A stretch of 64,000 nt of DNA from Planctomycetota bacterium (GTDB lineage Bacteria; Planctomycetota; B15-G4; JADJEK01): NCBI GenBank assembly GCA_016709145.1, contig JADJEK010000001.1, forward strand, positions 1,178,001-1,242,000. Reading direction: 5' to 3'. The stretch's first letter is position 1; every line of letters begins with the position of its first letter. A program made the translations under genes and the position numbers. Of the stretch, positions 25,540-34,859 are shown piece after piece. A model generated the notes under the pieces. That model saw only the letters and a program-made list of their open reading frames with translations. It was not told where the DNA came from and did not search any database.

Positions 25540-28125
25540 TCAGTCGACGACGATCGTCAACGCGTTCGACGTGACGAAACCCATCGGCGAGACCGTCGTC
25601 GGAAGGATCGCTTGCAGCTCGACGGTCAGCGAAGCGAAGCCTGCCGGAATGGTCAGAGGGATCGAACTCTCGCCGGTCGCGGGATTCACCGGAACGAACA
25701 CGCTCGCCGGCAACAACGAGGACATCGCGAGCGAGCACCCGCTCGAGCCGAGCGGAAGCGTTCCGGGCTGCGTTCCGAACACGATCCACGCCAGCGATGC
25801 GGTTTGAGCTCCGGTGACGACCAACGACAACGTGGAGTCGGCTTCGGCGCAGCCGCGGATGCGCAGACTCGGCGCGGGCACCCCACCGAAAGAACAACCG
25901 AGACCGTGAGCAGCGGCACTTCCGTGACACGTCGTCCGCAACACGAAGATCGCGGGATGCGTGAGCGGGGTGTCCAGCGCCAGACCGAACTGAACGACGT
26001 CGAGCCAGCCGTCGCCGTCGACGTCACCGACCGGTTGTCGTGACCACGGGAACGGCGTGAGTTGTGTGAACGCTCGGCCGGTCTCGAACTTCAGCCCGCC
26101 GATGCCGCGGAGGATGCGCGGTCCGTTTCCGATCAGATCGACGACCCCGTCGCGGTCCCAGTCGCCCGCGGCGCTGAGCTCCAGCGGCTGAACGACGTCG
26201 GAAGTCACGAACGGCGCGAACGCACCCTGACCATGTCGCTTTGCGACGGCGACACCCGTGGGATGCCACGTCACACCGGCGACATCGATCGCACCGTCGG
26301 CGTCGAAATCCGCCAGCAACGGGGACCACAGTGGCATTCCGATCGCCGTCGTCGCGCCGGTTGCCAACGGACCGGCGGACGTGCTGTGGAACACCGTCAT
26401 GGCTTCGTTCACGACACTGAACGTCAGAGCGTCGTCGTCGCCGTCGCCGTCCGCGTCGAACACGACGAAACTGCCGATCTCGTTCGAAGCGAGCGACGGC
26501 AGCTTCGTCGGGACCGACACGAACGACGCCATCGAGGCCTGTCGATGGACCCACAGGGTCTGATCCGTCGCCAGCGCGAACACATCGAGGTCGCCGTCCC
26601 CATCGGCGTCGCCGAGCCGGACGTCCTCGTAGAGCGGGACCGTCCCGAGGGTCGGCAGCGGCAACGTCGCCGTTTGCTGGAACGCTCCGTTCCCGCTCCC
26701 GCGCGCAACGAGAAGTTGCGTTCGGTCGTCGACGACGACGTCGACCAGACCATCGGAGTCGATGTCGCCGACGATGGGGATCGGGGACGCAAGGAACGGC
26801 AGAGGGCTCAGTGGCGTGACCGGACCGATCACGAATCCGCCTCGGCCGTCACCCAGATGCGTCACGAGCGCGTTCGCGGAGCGCTCGGCCGCGACGACAT
26901 CGAGGTCGCCGTCGCCGTCGACGTCTGCCAGTTCTCCTTGAAGGACAGCATTGCCGGCCTGCCCGCCGACGATCGAGAGGAACGTGTCCGTCGTCTCGAA
27001 TGCATCGTGCGGGTGGCCTCGTACCGCCGTGACGGTCCACGTCGACTTGCCGATGCATACGAGATCGGGCGCGACGTCTCCGTCGACGTCCGCGAGCGCG
27101 AAGTCGAACGGATTGACTTGCATCACCGTGCCCACATCGAACGTCGTGTCGCCGAGGTTTCGATACAACACGCGTCCGACGAGGATGTCCTGATCCGAAT
27201 CTCCGTCGAAGTCGCCCGCGGCCATCGGCGAGAGCTCGGACGAGAACTTCGGGGCGGTCGCGAACGGGGCCCCGATCGCGAACGCCCCGAACGTGCCGTC
27301 GCCGACGCCGAGAAGTACGCGACCGAAAGGCGCGGTGAATCCACCGTAGGAGACCAAGTCCTGCCGACCGTCGGAGTCGACGTCGTGCGCGAGCAGGTTC
27401 AACAGGCTGAACGTCGGTGTCGGAGTGACGATCGGTGGGCCGAACCCGCCGAGCCCGTTACCCGGCACGACCCACACGCGCAGCGGCAAGAAGTTCCCGC
27501 TGAACGCGAGGTCGACGATGCCGTCCCCCGTGAAGTCGGCGGCGCACATGTCGCGGACCGCGCCATGGTTGAACGCGTGCGTTCGCGTGAATTGACCGTT
27601 CGTGACGAACTGGAACACCGACGTGATGCCCGAACTCTGCGTGGCGATCACCTCGGCCGCCGGGTCCGAATCCAAGTTCGCCGAGGCCAACGCGAGCGGC
27701 TCGTACCCGATCGGACCACGCGCAGCGAACTCGATCCGTCCGGTCCCATCGCCGCGGAACACGCGCAGATCGAACGTGTCGCGGTTCAGCGTGCAAACGT
27801 CCAGGTGCCCGTCGCCGTCGAAGTCGTCCACGACGAGGCCCATCGGCTTCTCGCCGGCCTCGTGTTCATCGTGAAGGGTCAGCGCGCCGAATCCGTCTCC
27901 GAGCAATACGAAGACTCGCCCGGGGAATCGGGACGCGACGATCGCATCCACGCGGCCGTCCTCGTTCATGTCGCCGACCGCGACGCGTTCGGGCTCCTCG
28001 GTCACGACGGTGTACTCGGCCAGGTAGCGCGGTGGCGCGCCCTGCCGGGCCGCGGCGTCGGACACGAACAGCGAAGCAGCCGCGAGCAACACACGCGCAC
28101 ATCGGAACAAAACTCGATCGGACAT
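25540..28125 (-). CDS. Secreted VCBS/FG-GAP repeat protein (paralogue A)
   Basis: 861 residues with a signal peptide (FRCARVLLAAASLFVSDAAA). The mature part begins with the same opening as its neighbour (EEPERVAVGDMNEDGRVDAIVASRFPGRVFVLLGDGFG) in spaced form, followed by about a dozen D.D.DG..D repeats (for example VDDFDGDGHLDVCTL, GDADGDGDLDVFAL). The last 130 residues form the shared module: AHGLGCSFGG, RIRGCAE, SSGCSLAMSS, P.NPATGE, ending MGFVTSNALTIVVD. It lies directly downstream of paralogue B in the same direction, 65 bp apart, so the pair is probably one transcript from a tandem duplication. Function likely adhesion or matrix. Confidence 0.88.
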   Translation of the reverse strand: MSDRVLFRCARVLLAAASLFVSDAAARQGAPPRYLAEYTVVTEEPERVAVGDMNEDGRVDAIVASRFPGRVFVLLGDGFGALTLHDEHEAGEKPMGLVVDDFDGDGHLDVCTLNRDTFDLRVFRGDGTGRIEFAARGPIGYEPLALASANLDSDPAAEVIATQSSGITSVFQFVTNGQFTRTHAFNHGAVRDMCAADFTGDGIVDLAFSGNFLPLRVWVVPGNGLGGFGPPIVTPTPTFSLLNLLAHDVDSDGRQDLVSYGGFTAPFGRVLLGVGDGTFGAFAIGAPFATAPKFSSELSPMAAGDFDGDSDQDILVGRVLYRNLGDTTFDVGTVMQVNPFDFALADVDGDVAPDLVCIGKSTWTVTAVRGHPHDAFETTDTFLSIVGGQAGNAVLQGELADVDGDGDLDVVAAERSANALVTHLGDGRGGFVIGPVTPLSPLPFLASPIPIVGDIDSDGLVDVVVDDRTQLLVARGSGNGAFQQTATLPLPTLGTVPLYEDVRLGDADGDGDLDVFALATDQTLWVHRQASMASFVSVPTKLPSLASNEIGSFVVFDADGDGDDDALTFSVVNEAMTVFHSTSAGPLATGATTAIGMPLWSPLLADFDADGAIDVAGVTWHPTGVAVAKRHGQGAFAPFVTSDVVQPLELSAAGDWDRDGVVDLIGNGPRILRGIGGLKFETGRAFTQLTPFPWSRQPVGDVDGDGWLDVVQFGLALDTPLTHPAIFVLRTTCHGSAAAHGLGCSFGGVPAPSLRIRGCAEADSTLSLVVTGAQTASLAWIVFGTQPGTLPLGSSGCSLAMSSLLPASVFVPVNPATGESSIPLTIPAGFASLTVELQAILPTTVSPMGFVTSNALTIVVD

Positions 28126-28190
28126 GGCGGATTCCCCTGATCGACGGAAGAGATGAAGAAGTCGCGGACGGCGTCATGCGGCCTTCGACT

Positions 28191-30728
28191 TCAATCGATG
28201 ACGACTTGCACACCGTTCGTCGCGATGAATCCGTCGGGCGCCGTCGCAAGCGGCAGAAGCGCCTGCATCGCGAACTGCAGTTGAGCCGTCGGCGGCGGCA
28301 GCACGGTCGTCGATGCGACTCGACCCGTCGCGGGATTCACCGGGATCCACAGTGAGTACAGCGGCGGAGCGACGAGCAAGGAGCAGCCAGTGCCGCCGAT
28401 GGACGCATTTGCCATCGAGGATCCGACTGCGAGCAGCGCCGACGACGCACCGATCGCATCGTCGATGGCCAGCGTGACAGGTGCTCCCGCCGTCGTACAG
28501 CCGGTCAACGTGAGCCTCGGACTGAACGGTGCTCCACAACCCAGGCCGTAGCCGGCGACCCCTCCGGGGCAGATCTGGCGAGCCACTCGGATCCGTGGCC
28601 CGTTGGGCGTCGACGTCGCTGACACCAGGTCGAGCCGGCCGTCCTCGTCGACGTCGACGGCGTCGCCGGGTTCACCGAAAACGAGTCCCGCGAACACTCG
28701 CGGTGGACCGAAGCCCAACGCGCCGTCGCCGTTCACGATCGCGGTCGTCATCGGCAAGTCGGCGCTCATGTGAAGATCGACGCGCCCGTCTTCGTTCCAA
28801 TCCGCGACGCCGAATCGATGGACGGTCAGCGGAGTCGTCGTCGTCACGACCGGTACGGCGAACGTTCCGGGACCGGTGCGCGCGAGAACGGCGATCTTGC
28901 CGGTCCCGCTACTCGTGATGATCAGGTCCTGAGCACCATCCCCCCCGACGTCGGCGAGTCGCGCGAGGTGCGCGACGACCTGCACGTTGATCGTCGACGT
29001 CGGAACCATGATGCCGCTCGCGTTGCTGGAACAGATCGTCACGCTGCGGTCGGCCGTGTTCAAGCAACCGACGTCGTCGTCACCATCCGCATCGGCGTCG
29101 AACACGACGAAGTTCGTCCATTTCGCACCGTTCGGCGCCGGAACGACCACGGTCACTGGCGCGGCGAACGTGCCGTTGCCGAGATTTCGATACGTGTACA
29201 AGCGCTGTTGATTGTCGACGGCGAACAGATCGAGCGCCTGATCGGCGTCGACTCGTCCGACGTCGAAGTTCTCGAACGACGCACCGGCAACGATCGGCAA
29301 GGTGGCGATCGGTGCGAACGCACCCGTACCGTCGTTCTGCAAGACCCGGATGGACGTCTGCAGCAGGACGAGCGCGTCGTCGAAGCCATCGCCGGTGACG
29401 TCGGCCGAACGCTGCTTCGCGACGCCGCTCCACGGATTCGGAGTCGAGATCACGGTAGGCGATCCGGCGACGAACGAGCCCGAAGCGTCGCCGAAGCTGC
29501 AGAAGACGCTCGTGTAGATCCTCTCGTATCCGACGAAGTCGACGTGCCCATCGCCATTCGCGTCCGTCGGAGTCCCGGTGAACCCGCCTTGTGGGAGCGT
29601 GGGAACAGGATCGCTGATCGTCGGCCCTTCGAAGTCGAGCGTGCCGTCGCCATGCATGACGCCGATCGCGAACGGCGACTTCAGCGTGAACGCGAAGTCG
29701 GAGAGCGCGTCGCCGTCGAAGGAACCGACCGCGAGCGCCTCCGTGATGATCGGGAGTCCGATGGCCGGCGCGAACGCGAGACCGCCGAGGTTCTTGGCGA
29801 TGAACGCTCCGCCATTCAACTCGGGGAGGCCGTCCCCGTCGCAATCCTGCAGAGCCACGTCGAGCCCGTCGAATCCGATGTTGGTCCAGGGCAGCGTGCT
29901 CGGAGTTCCGAACGCGCCGTTGCCGTGATTCGGCAGGACGTACGGGTGCGCTCCGACCGAACTCCGACACGCGAGATCGAGGTCGCCATCGCCGTCCGCG
30001 TCTCCGGCGGCCATGCGCAGGACGAAGCTCGGGCTGGCGGCGGACGACACCGGAACCGCGAACGACCCCGATGGCGAACCGACGAAGACGTCGATCGTCG
30101 ACGGGAATCGATTCGCGCACGCGACATCGAGGACGCCGTCCCCGGTGAAATCGCGCAGGAGCATCGCGTCCACGATGTTCGTGGACGCATGCCAGGTCGC
30201 GTGACCCGACAACTGACCGAACGCGTCGCATTCGTGGCGCACGAAGTCACCGTTCCCGTATGCCGCGATGACCTCGCCGAGCCCGTCTCCATCGAGATCC
30301 GCGGCCTCGACGTCGATCGCTTGCGCACCGGACGGCATCGAGGCCGCGAATTGGAGGTGGCCGAAGCCGTCGCCGAGGAACGTCCGCAAGTCGAACGACT
30401 CGCGATGGAGCACGACGACGTCGAGTTCACCGTCGCCGTTCAAGTCGAACAGCGGCAGGCCGACCGGCTTCTTGCCCGACGGTTGTTCGGAGCTCACGGA
30501 GAACCCGCCGAAACCGTCGCCGAGCAAGATGCTGATGCGTCCGGGGACCCGGGAAGCGACCACGAGGTCATCGCGTCCGTCGGAGTTCAAGTCGCCGACG
30601 GAAACCAACTCGGGTTCCTCGCCGAGCTGTCGAATCTCCAGCGGTAAGCGAGGGGCAGCGAGCTGCCGCGCGGGAGCGAGGGGCGCGAGAAACGCGGCGA
30701 CCACCAGCATTGGGACGATTCGGAACAT
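28191..30728 (-). CDS. Secreted VCBS/FG-GAP repeat protein (paralogue B)
   Basis: 845 residues from ATG 30728, which has a good ribosome site (GGAGAAGG); the open frame extends upstream but is Arg-rich and not protein-like. Signal peptide MFRIVPMLVVAAFLAPLAPA. It opens with ELVSVGDLNSDGRDDLVVAS and carries repeated FDLNGDGELDVVVL and DVTGDGFDDALVL calcium-loop blades. The C-terminal module reads GYGLGCGAPFSPRLTLTGC, GTGCSLLVAP, PVNPATGR and ends FIATNGVQVVID. Blade order and both ends match paralogue A. Divergently placed from lemA, with 176 bp between the starts. Confidence 0.88.
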   Translation of the reverse strand: MFRIVPMLVVAAFLAPLAPARQLAAPRLPLEIRQLGEEPELVSVGDLNSDGRDDLVVASRVPGRISILLGDGFGGFSVSSEQPSGKKPVGLPLFDLNGDGELDVVVLHRESFDLRTFLGDGFGHLQFAASMPSGAQAIDVEAADLDGDGLGEVIAAYGNGDFVRHECDAFGQLSGHATWHASTNIVDAMLLRDFTGDGVLDVACANRFPSTIDVFVGSPSGSFAVPVSSAASPSFVLRMAAGDADGDGDLDLACRSSVGAHPYVLPNHGNGAFGTPSTLPWTNIGFDGLDVALQDCDGDGLPELNGGAFIAKNLGGLAFAPAIGLPIITEALAVGSFDGDALSDFAFTLKSPFAIGVMHGDGTLDFEGPTISDPVPTLPQGGFTGTPTDANGDGHVDFVGYERIYTSVFCSFGDASGSFVAGSPTVISTPNPWSGVAKQRSADVTGDGFDDALVLLQTSIRVLQNDGTGAFAPIATLPIVAGASFENFDVGRVDADQALDLFAVDNQQRLYTYRNLGNGTFAAPVTVVVPAPNGAKWTNFVVFDADADGDDDVGCLNTADRSVTICSSNASGIMVPTSTINVQVVAHLARLADVGGDGAQDLIITSSGTGKIAVLARTGPGTFAVPVVTTTTPLTVHRFGVADWNEDGRVDLHMSADLPMTTAIVNGDGALGFGPPRVFAGLVFGEPGDAVDVDEDGRLDLVSATSTPNGPRIRVARQICPGGVAGYGLGCGAPFSPRLTLTGCTTAGAPVTLAIDDAIGASSALLAVGSSMANASIGGTGCSLLVAPPLYSLWIPVNPATGRVASTTVLPPPTAQLQFAMQALLPLATAPDGFIATNGVQVVID

Positions 30729-30904
30729 CTGGCCTTCTCCCATCGAAGTCGTCGACCGACGACATCGAACCCACGAATGCGCAACGGAACGAACCGCGGC
30801 GCGAGAATCAGCCTGCCCCGACCGCCGACCACGTCCCACCCCTTCCGTCACCCCGCCCGCGAGCCTACCCTCTGCCCTTCGTCCCGTTGGTGAGGGTTCT
30901 TCCG

Positions 30905-31459
30905 ATGATGGCTCTACTGATCGCCGGTGGCGTGCTCGTCCTGATCTTGCTCATGCTGATGGGCGCCTACAACGGCCTCGTCGCGATGCGCAATCAGGGC
31001 AAGAACGCGTGGTCGCAGATCGACGTCCAACTGAAGCGTCGGCACGATTTGATCCCGAACCTCGTCGAGACGGCGAAGGGATACATGAAGCACGAGCGCG
31101 AACTGCTCGAGGGCATCGCGAAAGCGCGCTCGGGAGCCGCGGCGGCGACGACGATCCACGACTCGATCAAGGCGGAGAACGCGCTGTCGGGATTGCTGAC
31201 GCGCTTCATGGCGGTGGCCGAGAACTATCCAGAACTCAAGGCCAACACCAACATGATGGCGCTGCAAGAAGAGCTGGCGTCGACGGAGAACAAGATCGCG
31301 TTCGCGCGCCAGTTCTACAACGACTCCGTGATGCGCTACAACACGAAGGTCGAGAGCATCCCGACGAACATCATCGCGGGCATGTTCAACTTCGAACGCA
31401 TGGAGTTCTTCGAGGTCGAGAACGCCGCCGAGCGCGAGCCGGTGAAGGTCCAGTTCTGA
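30905..31459 (+). CDS. lemA: LemA family protein
   Basis: 184 residues from ATG 30905 (a second ATG follows at once). One N-terminal membrane helix (ALLIAGGVLVLILLMLMGAY) and then the LemA core: AMRNQGKNAWSQIDVQLKRR, HDLIPNLVETAKGYMKHE, LSGLLTRFMAVAENYPELK and the C-terminal FNFERMEFFEVE. LemA proteins are helical bundles facing the cytoplasm or periplasm and are commonly encoded beside M48 peptidases, as here, where htpX follows after 31 bp. Exact role unknown. Confidence 0.93.
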   Translation: MMALLIAGGVLVLILLMLMGAYNGLVAMRNQGKNAWSQIDVQLKRRHDLIPNLVETAKGYMKHERELLEGIAKARSGAAAATTIHDSIKAENALSGLLTRFMAVAENYPELKANTNMMALQEELASTENKIAFARQFYNDSVMRYNTKVESIPTNIIAGMFNFERMEFFEVENAAEREPVKVQF

Positions 31460-31490
31460 GCGATCCCCGCTGCTCCGTGCGGCGAATCCG

Positions 31491-32432
31491 ATGGATCTCT
31501 TCCAGCAGATCGCGAGCAACAAGCGCAAATCGACCGCGCTCTTGTTCCTGCTGCTCGTGCTGCTCGCCGGGTTCCTCGGCGTGCTCGGCGGCGCCTACGG
31601 TTCGTGGGAAGTCGGCATCGTCGTCGCTGTCGTCGTCAGCGTCGTCGCGTTCCTGGTCGCGTGGTTCGGTGGATCGTCGATCCTGCTGACGATCTCGGGC
31701 GCGAAGGAGATCCAGCGCACCGACCACCCGCAACTATGGAATGTCGTCGAGGAGATGAAGATCGCGTCCGGCCTGCCGCACATGCCGCGCGTGTACTTGA
31801 TCGAGGATGGACAGCCCAACGCGTTCGCGACCGGTCGCGATCCCGGGCACGCAGCGGTCGCCATCACGACCGGACTGCTCGAGAAACTCGACCGCGACGA
31901 ACTGCAAGGCGTCATGGCGCACGAGCTCGGGCACGTGCGCAACTTCGACATCCGCTATGCAATGCTCGTCGGCGTGCTGGTCGGAGCGATCGCTCTGATC
32001 TCCGACTTGTTCCTGCGCTCGATGCGCTTCTCCGGTCGACGCTCGCGTGGTGGCGGCAAGGGCAACCAAGCTCAAGCGATCCTGATGGTCATCGCGATCG
32101 TGTTCGCGCTGGTCGCCCCGATCGCCGCGCTGGCGCTGCGCATGGCGATCTCGCGCCAACGCGAGTACCTCGCCGACGCCAGCGCGGCCGAGTTCACGCG
32201 CAACCCGGCAGCCCTGGCGCGCGCGCTGCAGAAGATCAGCGGCGACCCCGAGCCGCTCGAGGTCGCGAATCGCGCGACCCAGCACCTCTACATCGCGAAT
32301 CCGCTGCGTCTCGGCGGTGATCGCGCATCGTTGTTCGCCACGCACCCGCCGATCCAGGATCGCGTGAAGCGGCTGCTCGAAATGGCGTACGAGCCGCGCT
32401 TCCAACCGAAGATCGCGGGAGGCGCGTCGTGA
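31491..32432 (+). CDS. htpX: HtpX-like M48 membrane metalloprotease
   Basis: 313 residues. Two N-terminal helices (about 17-35 and 40-60) precede the catalytic domain with the zinc motif HELGH (144-148) in GVMAHELGHVRNFD; two further helices lie at about 160-172 and 200-220, and the third zinc ligand is in QREYLADASAAEF. This is the HtpX layout, an inner-membrane protease that removes damaged membrane proteins. It follows lemA and shares a GTGA overlap with the ABC ATPase gene, so the five genes from lemA to the small membrane protein are probably one operon. Confidence 0.93.
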   Translation: MDLFQQIASNKRKSTALLFLLLVLLAGFLGVLGGAYGSWEVGIVVAVVVSVVAFLVAWFGGSSILLTISGAKEIQRTDHPQLWNVVEEMKIASGLPHMPRVYLIEDGQPNAFATGRDPGHAAVAITTGLLEKLDRDELQGVMAHELGHVRNFDIRYAMLVGVLVGAIALISDLFLRSMRFSGRRSRGGGKGNQAQAILMVIAIVFALVAPIAALALRMAISRQREYLADASAAEFTRNPAALARALQKISGDPEPLEVANRATQHLYIANPLRLGGDRASLFATHPPIQDRVKRLLEMAYEPRFQPKIAGGAS

Positions 32433-33196
32433 CGATCGAAGTCGAGAACCTCGGACACCGCTACGGTGAACTGGTCGCGCTGGACGGCGTCACGTTCACG
32501 GTGAAACCCGGCGAAGTGTTCGGCTACCTCGGTCCCAACGGTGCCGGCAAGTCGACGACGGTGCGCATCCTGCTCGGTCTGCTGCATCCGACGAGCGGCA
32601 GCGCGCGCGTCGCGGGCATCGACGTCGCGCACGATCCGGTCGCGGCCCGCGCGGCCGTGGGCTACTTGCCCGAGCTCGTCGCGCTGTACGAAGGACTCAC
32701 GCCGAACGAACACCTCGACTTCGTCGCGCGCGTGCGACGCATCGACGACGCCACGGCGAAGCGCCGCGGCGCCGCGCTGCTCGAAGCACTCGGCTTGGCC
32801 GCCTGGGCCGACGAGCCGGTGCGCAGCTTTTCGAAGGGCATGCGCCAGCGCGCTGGTCTCGCGCTCGCACTGCTGCATCGGCCGCCGGTGCTCGTGCTCG
32901 ACGAACCGCTGTCCGGCCTCGATGCGCAGGCCGCGCTCGTGCTGAAGGAAGTCCTGCGCGGGTTCGCGAGTCGCGGCACGGCGATCCTGTATTGCTCGCA
33001 CGTCCTCGACGTCGTCGAACGCGTTTGCGATCGCGCGATGATCCTGAGCAAGGGCAAGGCCGTCGCGCACGGCTCGATCGCCGAACTGCGCGCGACGACG
33101 CGTGGGACGTCGCTCGAAGAAGTGTTCCGCAGCGTGGCTGCCGACGCCGATCCGACCGCGATCGCGACCACGTTGCTCGCGGCGATGGACGCGTGA
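32429..33196 (+). CDS. ABC transporter ATP-binding protein
   Basis: 255 residues from GTG 32429, inside the htpX stop. Walker A GPNGAGKST (35-43), Q-loop region YLPELVALYEGLTPNEHL, a signature FSKGMRQR (134-141) in place of LSGGQ, Walker B LVLDEP (155-160) with LSGLD, and the switch histidine in LYCSHVLD. The FSKGM(R)QR signature is usual in ABC-2 type exporters of the CcmA/NatA group. It would energise the following permease. Confidence 0.93.
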   Translation: MTIEVENLGHRYGELVALDGVTFTVKPGEVFGYLGPNGAGKSTTVRILLGLLHPTSGSARVAGIDVAHDPVAARAAVGYLPELVALYEGLTPNEHLDFVARVRRIDDATAKRRGAALLEALGLAAWADEPVRSFSKGMRQRAGLALALLHRPPVLVLDEPLSGLDAQAALVLKEVLRGFASRGTAILYCSHVLDVVERVCDRAMILSKGKAVAHGSIAELRATTRGTSLEEVFRSVAADADPTAIATTLLAAMDA

Positions 33197-34641
33197 GCGC
33201 GCTCGCCCTCGTCACACGCCGGTTCCTGGAACGCCGTCTGCTCGGCGACGGTGACGATGCCGCCTCGCCGGTGCCCGCAGCGGCGACGACGCTGACGGTG
33301 TCGACGCTGGTGTTCTTGCTGCTCGCGCAGGAACGCTCGCCGTTCGAGACGTTCGTGCTCATGAACGCCGCGTGCTTGGCGTGGTCGGCCGTGCGGACGT
33401 TCTTCGAGGCGCGAGAGCTCGACGCGACCGCGGCCGATCGGGGGGTGCTCGAACCCTTGCCGATCGCCGCATGGACGTTCGCGGCGGCGCGTGCGCTCGT
33501 GCTCGGCGCAGAGCTTTTGGTCGGAACGCTGAACGTCGCGCTGCCGCCGATCATGATCACGGCCGTCGTGGTCGGCCCGGCGGCCGCGGCGCGCGCGTTC
33601 GTGGCTGCGCTGTGCGCATCGCTGACCGGACTCGCGCTGGCGACGTTCTTGCGTGCCGTGTTGTTGCGGTTCCTCGGTGCGCGCAAGCTCGAGGAGTGGG
33701 AAGGACCGATCCGTCTCGTCGTCGCGGTCGCGCTGTTCGCGGCGTTGTTCGCGGCGCCCGACCTCGACGCCGCCGCGCGCGCCTCGGGGTTCATGCCGCA
33801 TCTGCCGCCACTCGCATTCGCGCGTTTCTGTGCCGACGGCGGCGATTGGATCGCGACGGCGCTGGCCGCGACGGCGATGGTCGCGTTGCTCGGTGCGGCG
33901 TTCTCCCTTGCGCGCGCGCGGCGCACGAACGACGAGCGCCGCGGCACCGGTGGCGATGGTCCGGTCGCGAGTCTCGCGCGTCGGTTCCTCGCCGCGGACG
34001 AGCGCGCGGGCTACGAGTTCACGCGCGCCAATCTCGCGCGCGATCGCACGTTCCGCGCGCGTGTGTTCCCGCTGTTCGCGTTCCCGTTCGCCGCGATCGT
34101 GTTGTTGGCGAAGGAAGGCGCCGGCCTCGCGCCGTTGCTGATCTCGGTCTACGGTGCGTCGATGTACCTCGTGGTCGCGCAGACGTTCGTGCTGTTCTCG
34201 GAGTCGCAGCGCGGCCCGCGCCTCGTCGAAGCCCTGCCGATCCTCGACGCCGCCGCGTTCCGTGCCGGCGCCGAGAAGGCGTTCCATGCTCACGTCGTCA
34301 TCCCCGTGCACCTCACCGTGTTGCTCGGTCTCGCGGCCCTGGCGGTCTTCGAACGCGGTCCCGGCTTGTCCGCGAGCGCGCAACACGTGCTGCTCGGCGC
34401 GCTGTTCGCGATCCTGTTCGGCGGGTTCTTCTTCGAACGGCTCGAGGGACTCGCGTTCTGCACCAGCGACGACGGCAAGTTCCCGGCGTCCCTGCAGAAC
34501 CGGGCGTTCGCCGCGCTGCTGCTGTCGACGGTCGCGGCACTGGTCGGGATGAACGTCGTCGGCAGGCCAGTGCCGTACGCGCTGGCGGTGCTCGCGCTTG
34601 CACTTATGATCCGCCTGCGTTTGCGGAGGCGGAGTGCATGA
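33193..34641 (+). CDS. ABC-2-type exporter permease
   Basis: 482 residues from GTG 33193, overlapping the ATPase stop. About ten hydrophobic segments, including TLVFLLLA near 38, ALPPIMITAVVV near 118, LVVAVALFAALFA near 178 and a C-terminal cluster (VHLTVLLGLAALAV, VLLGALFAILFGGFFF, ALLLSTVAALVGM). No substrate-binding protein gene is nearby, so export or membrane remodelling is more likely than import. It sits in the lemA-htpX-ABC-M48 cluster, suggesting envelope maintenance; substrate unknown. Confidence 0.85.
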   Translation: MSALALVTRRFLERRLLGDGDDAASPVPAAATTLTVSTLVFLLLAQERSPFETFVLMNAACLAWSAVRTFFEARELDATAADRGVLEPLPIAAWTFAAARALVLGAELLVGTLNVALPPIMITAVVVGPAAAARAFVAALCASLTGLALATFLRAVLLRFLGARKLEEWEGPIRLVVAVALFAALFAAPDLDAAARASGFMPHLPPLAFARFCADGGDWIATALAATAMVALLGAAFSLARARRTNDERRGTGGDGPVASLARRFLAADERAGYEFTRANLARDRTFRARVFPLFAFPFAAIVLLAKEGAGLAPLLISVYGASMYLVVAQTFVLFSESQRGPRLVEALPILDAAAFRAGAEKAFHAHVVIPVHLTVLLGLAALAVFERGPGLSASAQHVLLGALFAILFGGFFFERLEGLAFCTSDDGKFPASLQNRAFAALLLSTVAALVGMNVVGRPVPYALAVLALALMIRLRLRRRSA

Positions 34642-34835
34642 ACCGCGCGACGACGACTCGGACCGACGGAACCACGACCGAGCGTCCCAGGCCGAAACGG
34701 TTGAGTCGCGAGGCGCGTGGGCTCGTCTTCGTCTACGCGTTGTTCGTGTTGGTGAGCGGGGCGCTGGCATTCCAATGCGTCGAGCGCTCGGACCCGACGA
34801 CACCTCGAATGCCGGCGCCCGCGTCGAGTCGTTGA
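34638..34835 (+). CDS. Small single-span membrane protein (65 aa)
   Basis: ATG 34638 overlaps the permease stop (ATGA) and has GGAGGCGGAG just upstream. The basic N-terminus (RPRPKRLSREARG) is followed by one membrane segment, LVFVYALFVLVSGALAF (about residues 29-45), then CVERS and a short Pro/Thr tail. Its coupling to the permease suggests a small accessory subunit. No family recognised. Confidence 0.65.
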   Translation: MNRATTTRTDGTTTERPRPKRLSREARGLVFVYALFVLVSGALAFQCVERSDPTTPRMPAPASSR

Positions 34836-34859
34836 GCCCACCAGGAAGTCCGAGGGGCG

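Noticed and set aside
26062..30647. Very long rightward open frames (26062-28140, 28770-30647)
   Set aside because: Antisense to VCBS genes; repeated Asp/Gly codons (GAC, GGC) create stop-free frames rich in Arg and Val on the other strand.
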